Shown here in pieces: positions 12,922 to 13,429 of a DNA stretch of 13,429 nt. Position 1 is the first letter of the stretch, and each line of letters starts with the position of its first letter. Origin of the DNA: Rhodothermia bacterium (GTDB taxonomy: Bacteria; Bacteroidota; Rhodothermia; Rhodothermales; JABDKH01); NCBI GenBank assembly GCA_030431165.1, contig JAUIJQ010000029.1, positions 1-13,429 on the forward strand. The letters run 5' to 3'. A model generated the notes under the pieces. The model was not told the DNA's origin. It made no database searches and worked only from the letters and a program-made list of their open reading frames with translations. Both the position numbers and the translations under genes were made by a program.

Positions 12922-13429
12922 ATGGAAGTTTCGAAGGCCGCCTCAAACGCGGGCAACTGGCGAGATTACAAGCGCGTCCTCCTGCCGCCCGTCAAGGATC
13001 TGCACAAGCTTGACGTGTATGAGGAGAAGGGCGGATATGCCGCGCTCCGCGAAGTATTGTCGGGCTCCTGGGATCAGAAGAAGGTGACCGACACGGTTCG
13101 CTCCAGCGGACTGCGTGGCCGGGGCGGCGCGTCGTTCAACACAGGCCTCAAGTGGAGCTTCATGCCGCCCGTTGATGACGGGCCGCGGTACCTCTGCTGC
13201 AACGGCGACGAGAGTGAACCCGGTACGTTCAAGGACCGGCAGCTCATGGAGTACAATCCGCACCTCGTCTTCGAGGGAATCCTGATCGCGTGTTACGCCA
13301 TGTCGATCACGACGTGCTACCTCTACGTTCGCGGGGAGTACGCCGATTGGATCCAACACATGGAACGCGAGCTGGCCAAGGCGTACGAGCGAGGCTACGT
13401 CGGCAAGAACATTCTGGGCTCGGGCTTCT
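12922..13429 (+). CDS. nuoF: NADH-quinone oxidoreductase subunit F (51 kDa subunit), 3' end outside the window
   Basis: The first 169 codons of NuoF are present and the frame runs off the right edge without a stop. NuoF oxidises NADH with FMN and holds [4Fe-4S] cluster N3, whose ligands lie in the missing C-terminal part. Visible family blocks are the glycine-rich FMN-binding loop S-G-L-R-G-R-G-G-A (62-70), followed by T-G-L-K-W-S-F, and the nucleotide-site block C-N-G-D-E-S-E-P-G-T-F-K-D-R (93-106), where most homologues read N-A-D-E-S-E-P-G. The N-terminus fits a start at ATG 12922. About 60 percent of a typical 430-450-residue subunit is missing; nuoG and later genes would be expected beyond the window. 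Confidence 0.96.
   Translation, partial: MEVSKAASNAGNWRDYKRVLLPPVKDLHKLDVYEEKGGYAALREVLSGSWDQKKVTDTVRSSGLRGRGGASFNTGLKWSFMPPVDDGPRYLCCNGDESEPGTFKDRQLMEYNPHLVFEGILIACYAMSITTCYLYVRGEYADWIQHMERELAKAYERGYVGKNILGSGF

Noticed and set aside
1..13429. Mobile elements, CRISPR arrays, tRNA or rRNA genes, riboswitches
   Set aside because: No transposase or integrase frame, no spaced direct repeats and no cloverleaf or conserved RNA element was recognised. Gaps between genes are all under 190 nt.

Overview
The window is a GC-rich bacterial chromosome segment with all confirmed genes on the + strand. Several features point to Bacteroidota, most likely the Rhodothermia (Rhodothermus/Salinibacter-like) branch: tandem secreted DUF3857/transglutaminase-like proteins, a TonB-dependent receptor with an N-terminal carboxypeptidase-regulatory-like domain, a Bacteroidota-style promoter (GTTG-N20-TACCTTTC) before the nuo operon, and weak or absent Shine-Dalgarno sites before many genes. 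The phylum call is reasonably firm; the class is an inference from gene style and base composition.

Layout: (1) 1-33 may hold the first codons of a divergent minus-strand gene. (2) 142-4058 holds two overlapping genes for exported DUF3857/transglutaminase-fold proteins. The first has lost its catalytic Cys and His; the second keeps both. (3) 4160-6078 holds an ECF sigma factor without a neighbouring anti-sigma gene, followed 11 nt later by purB (adenylosuccinate lyase). (4) 6160-9045 is a large TonB-dependent outer-membrane receptor with two unusual Ala/Leu-rich insertions in its barrel, closed by a strong intrinsic terminator at 9072-9109. (5) 9228 to the right edge is the start of a complex I operon in canonical order, nuoA-B-C-D-E-F, with nuoF cut by the window end.

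The nuo genes encode the respiratory NADH:quinone oxidoreductase: NuoE/F form part of the NADH-oxidising module, NuoB/C/D the quinone-reducing connecting module, and NuoA a membrane subunit at the quinone-site junction. PurB serves purine synthesis. The DUF3857 pair and the receptor are envelope proteins of unknown substrate.

Most of the window is ordinary core-genome content. I saw no mobile element, CRISPR array, tRNA or rRNA, and no convincing new defence or biosynthetic system. The points most worth a second look are the pseudoenzyme/enzyme pair, the orphan sigma factor coupled to purB, the duplicated-looking helical insertions in the receptor, and extra cysteines around the Fe-S ligands of NuoB and NuoE.
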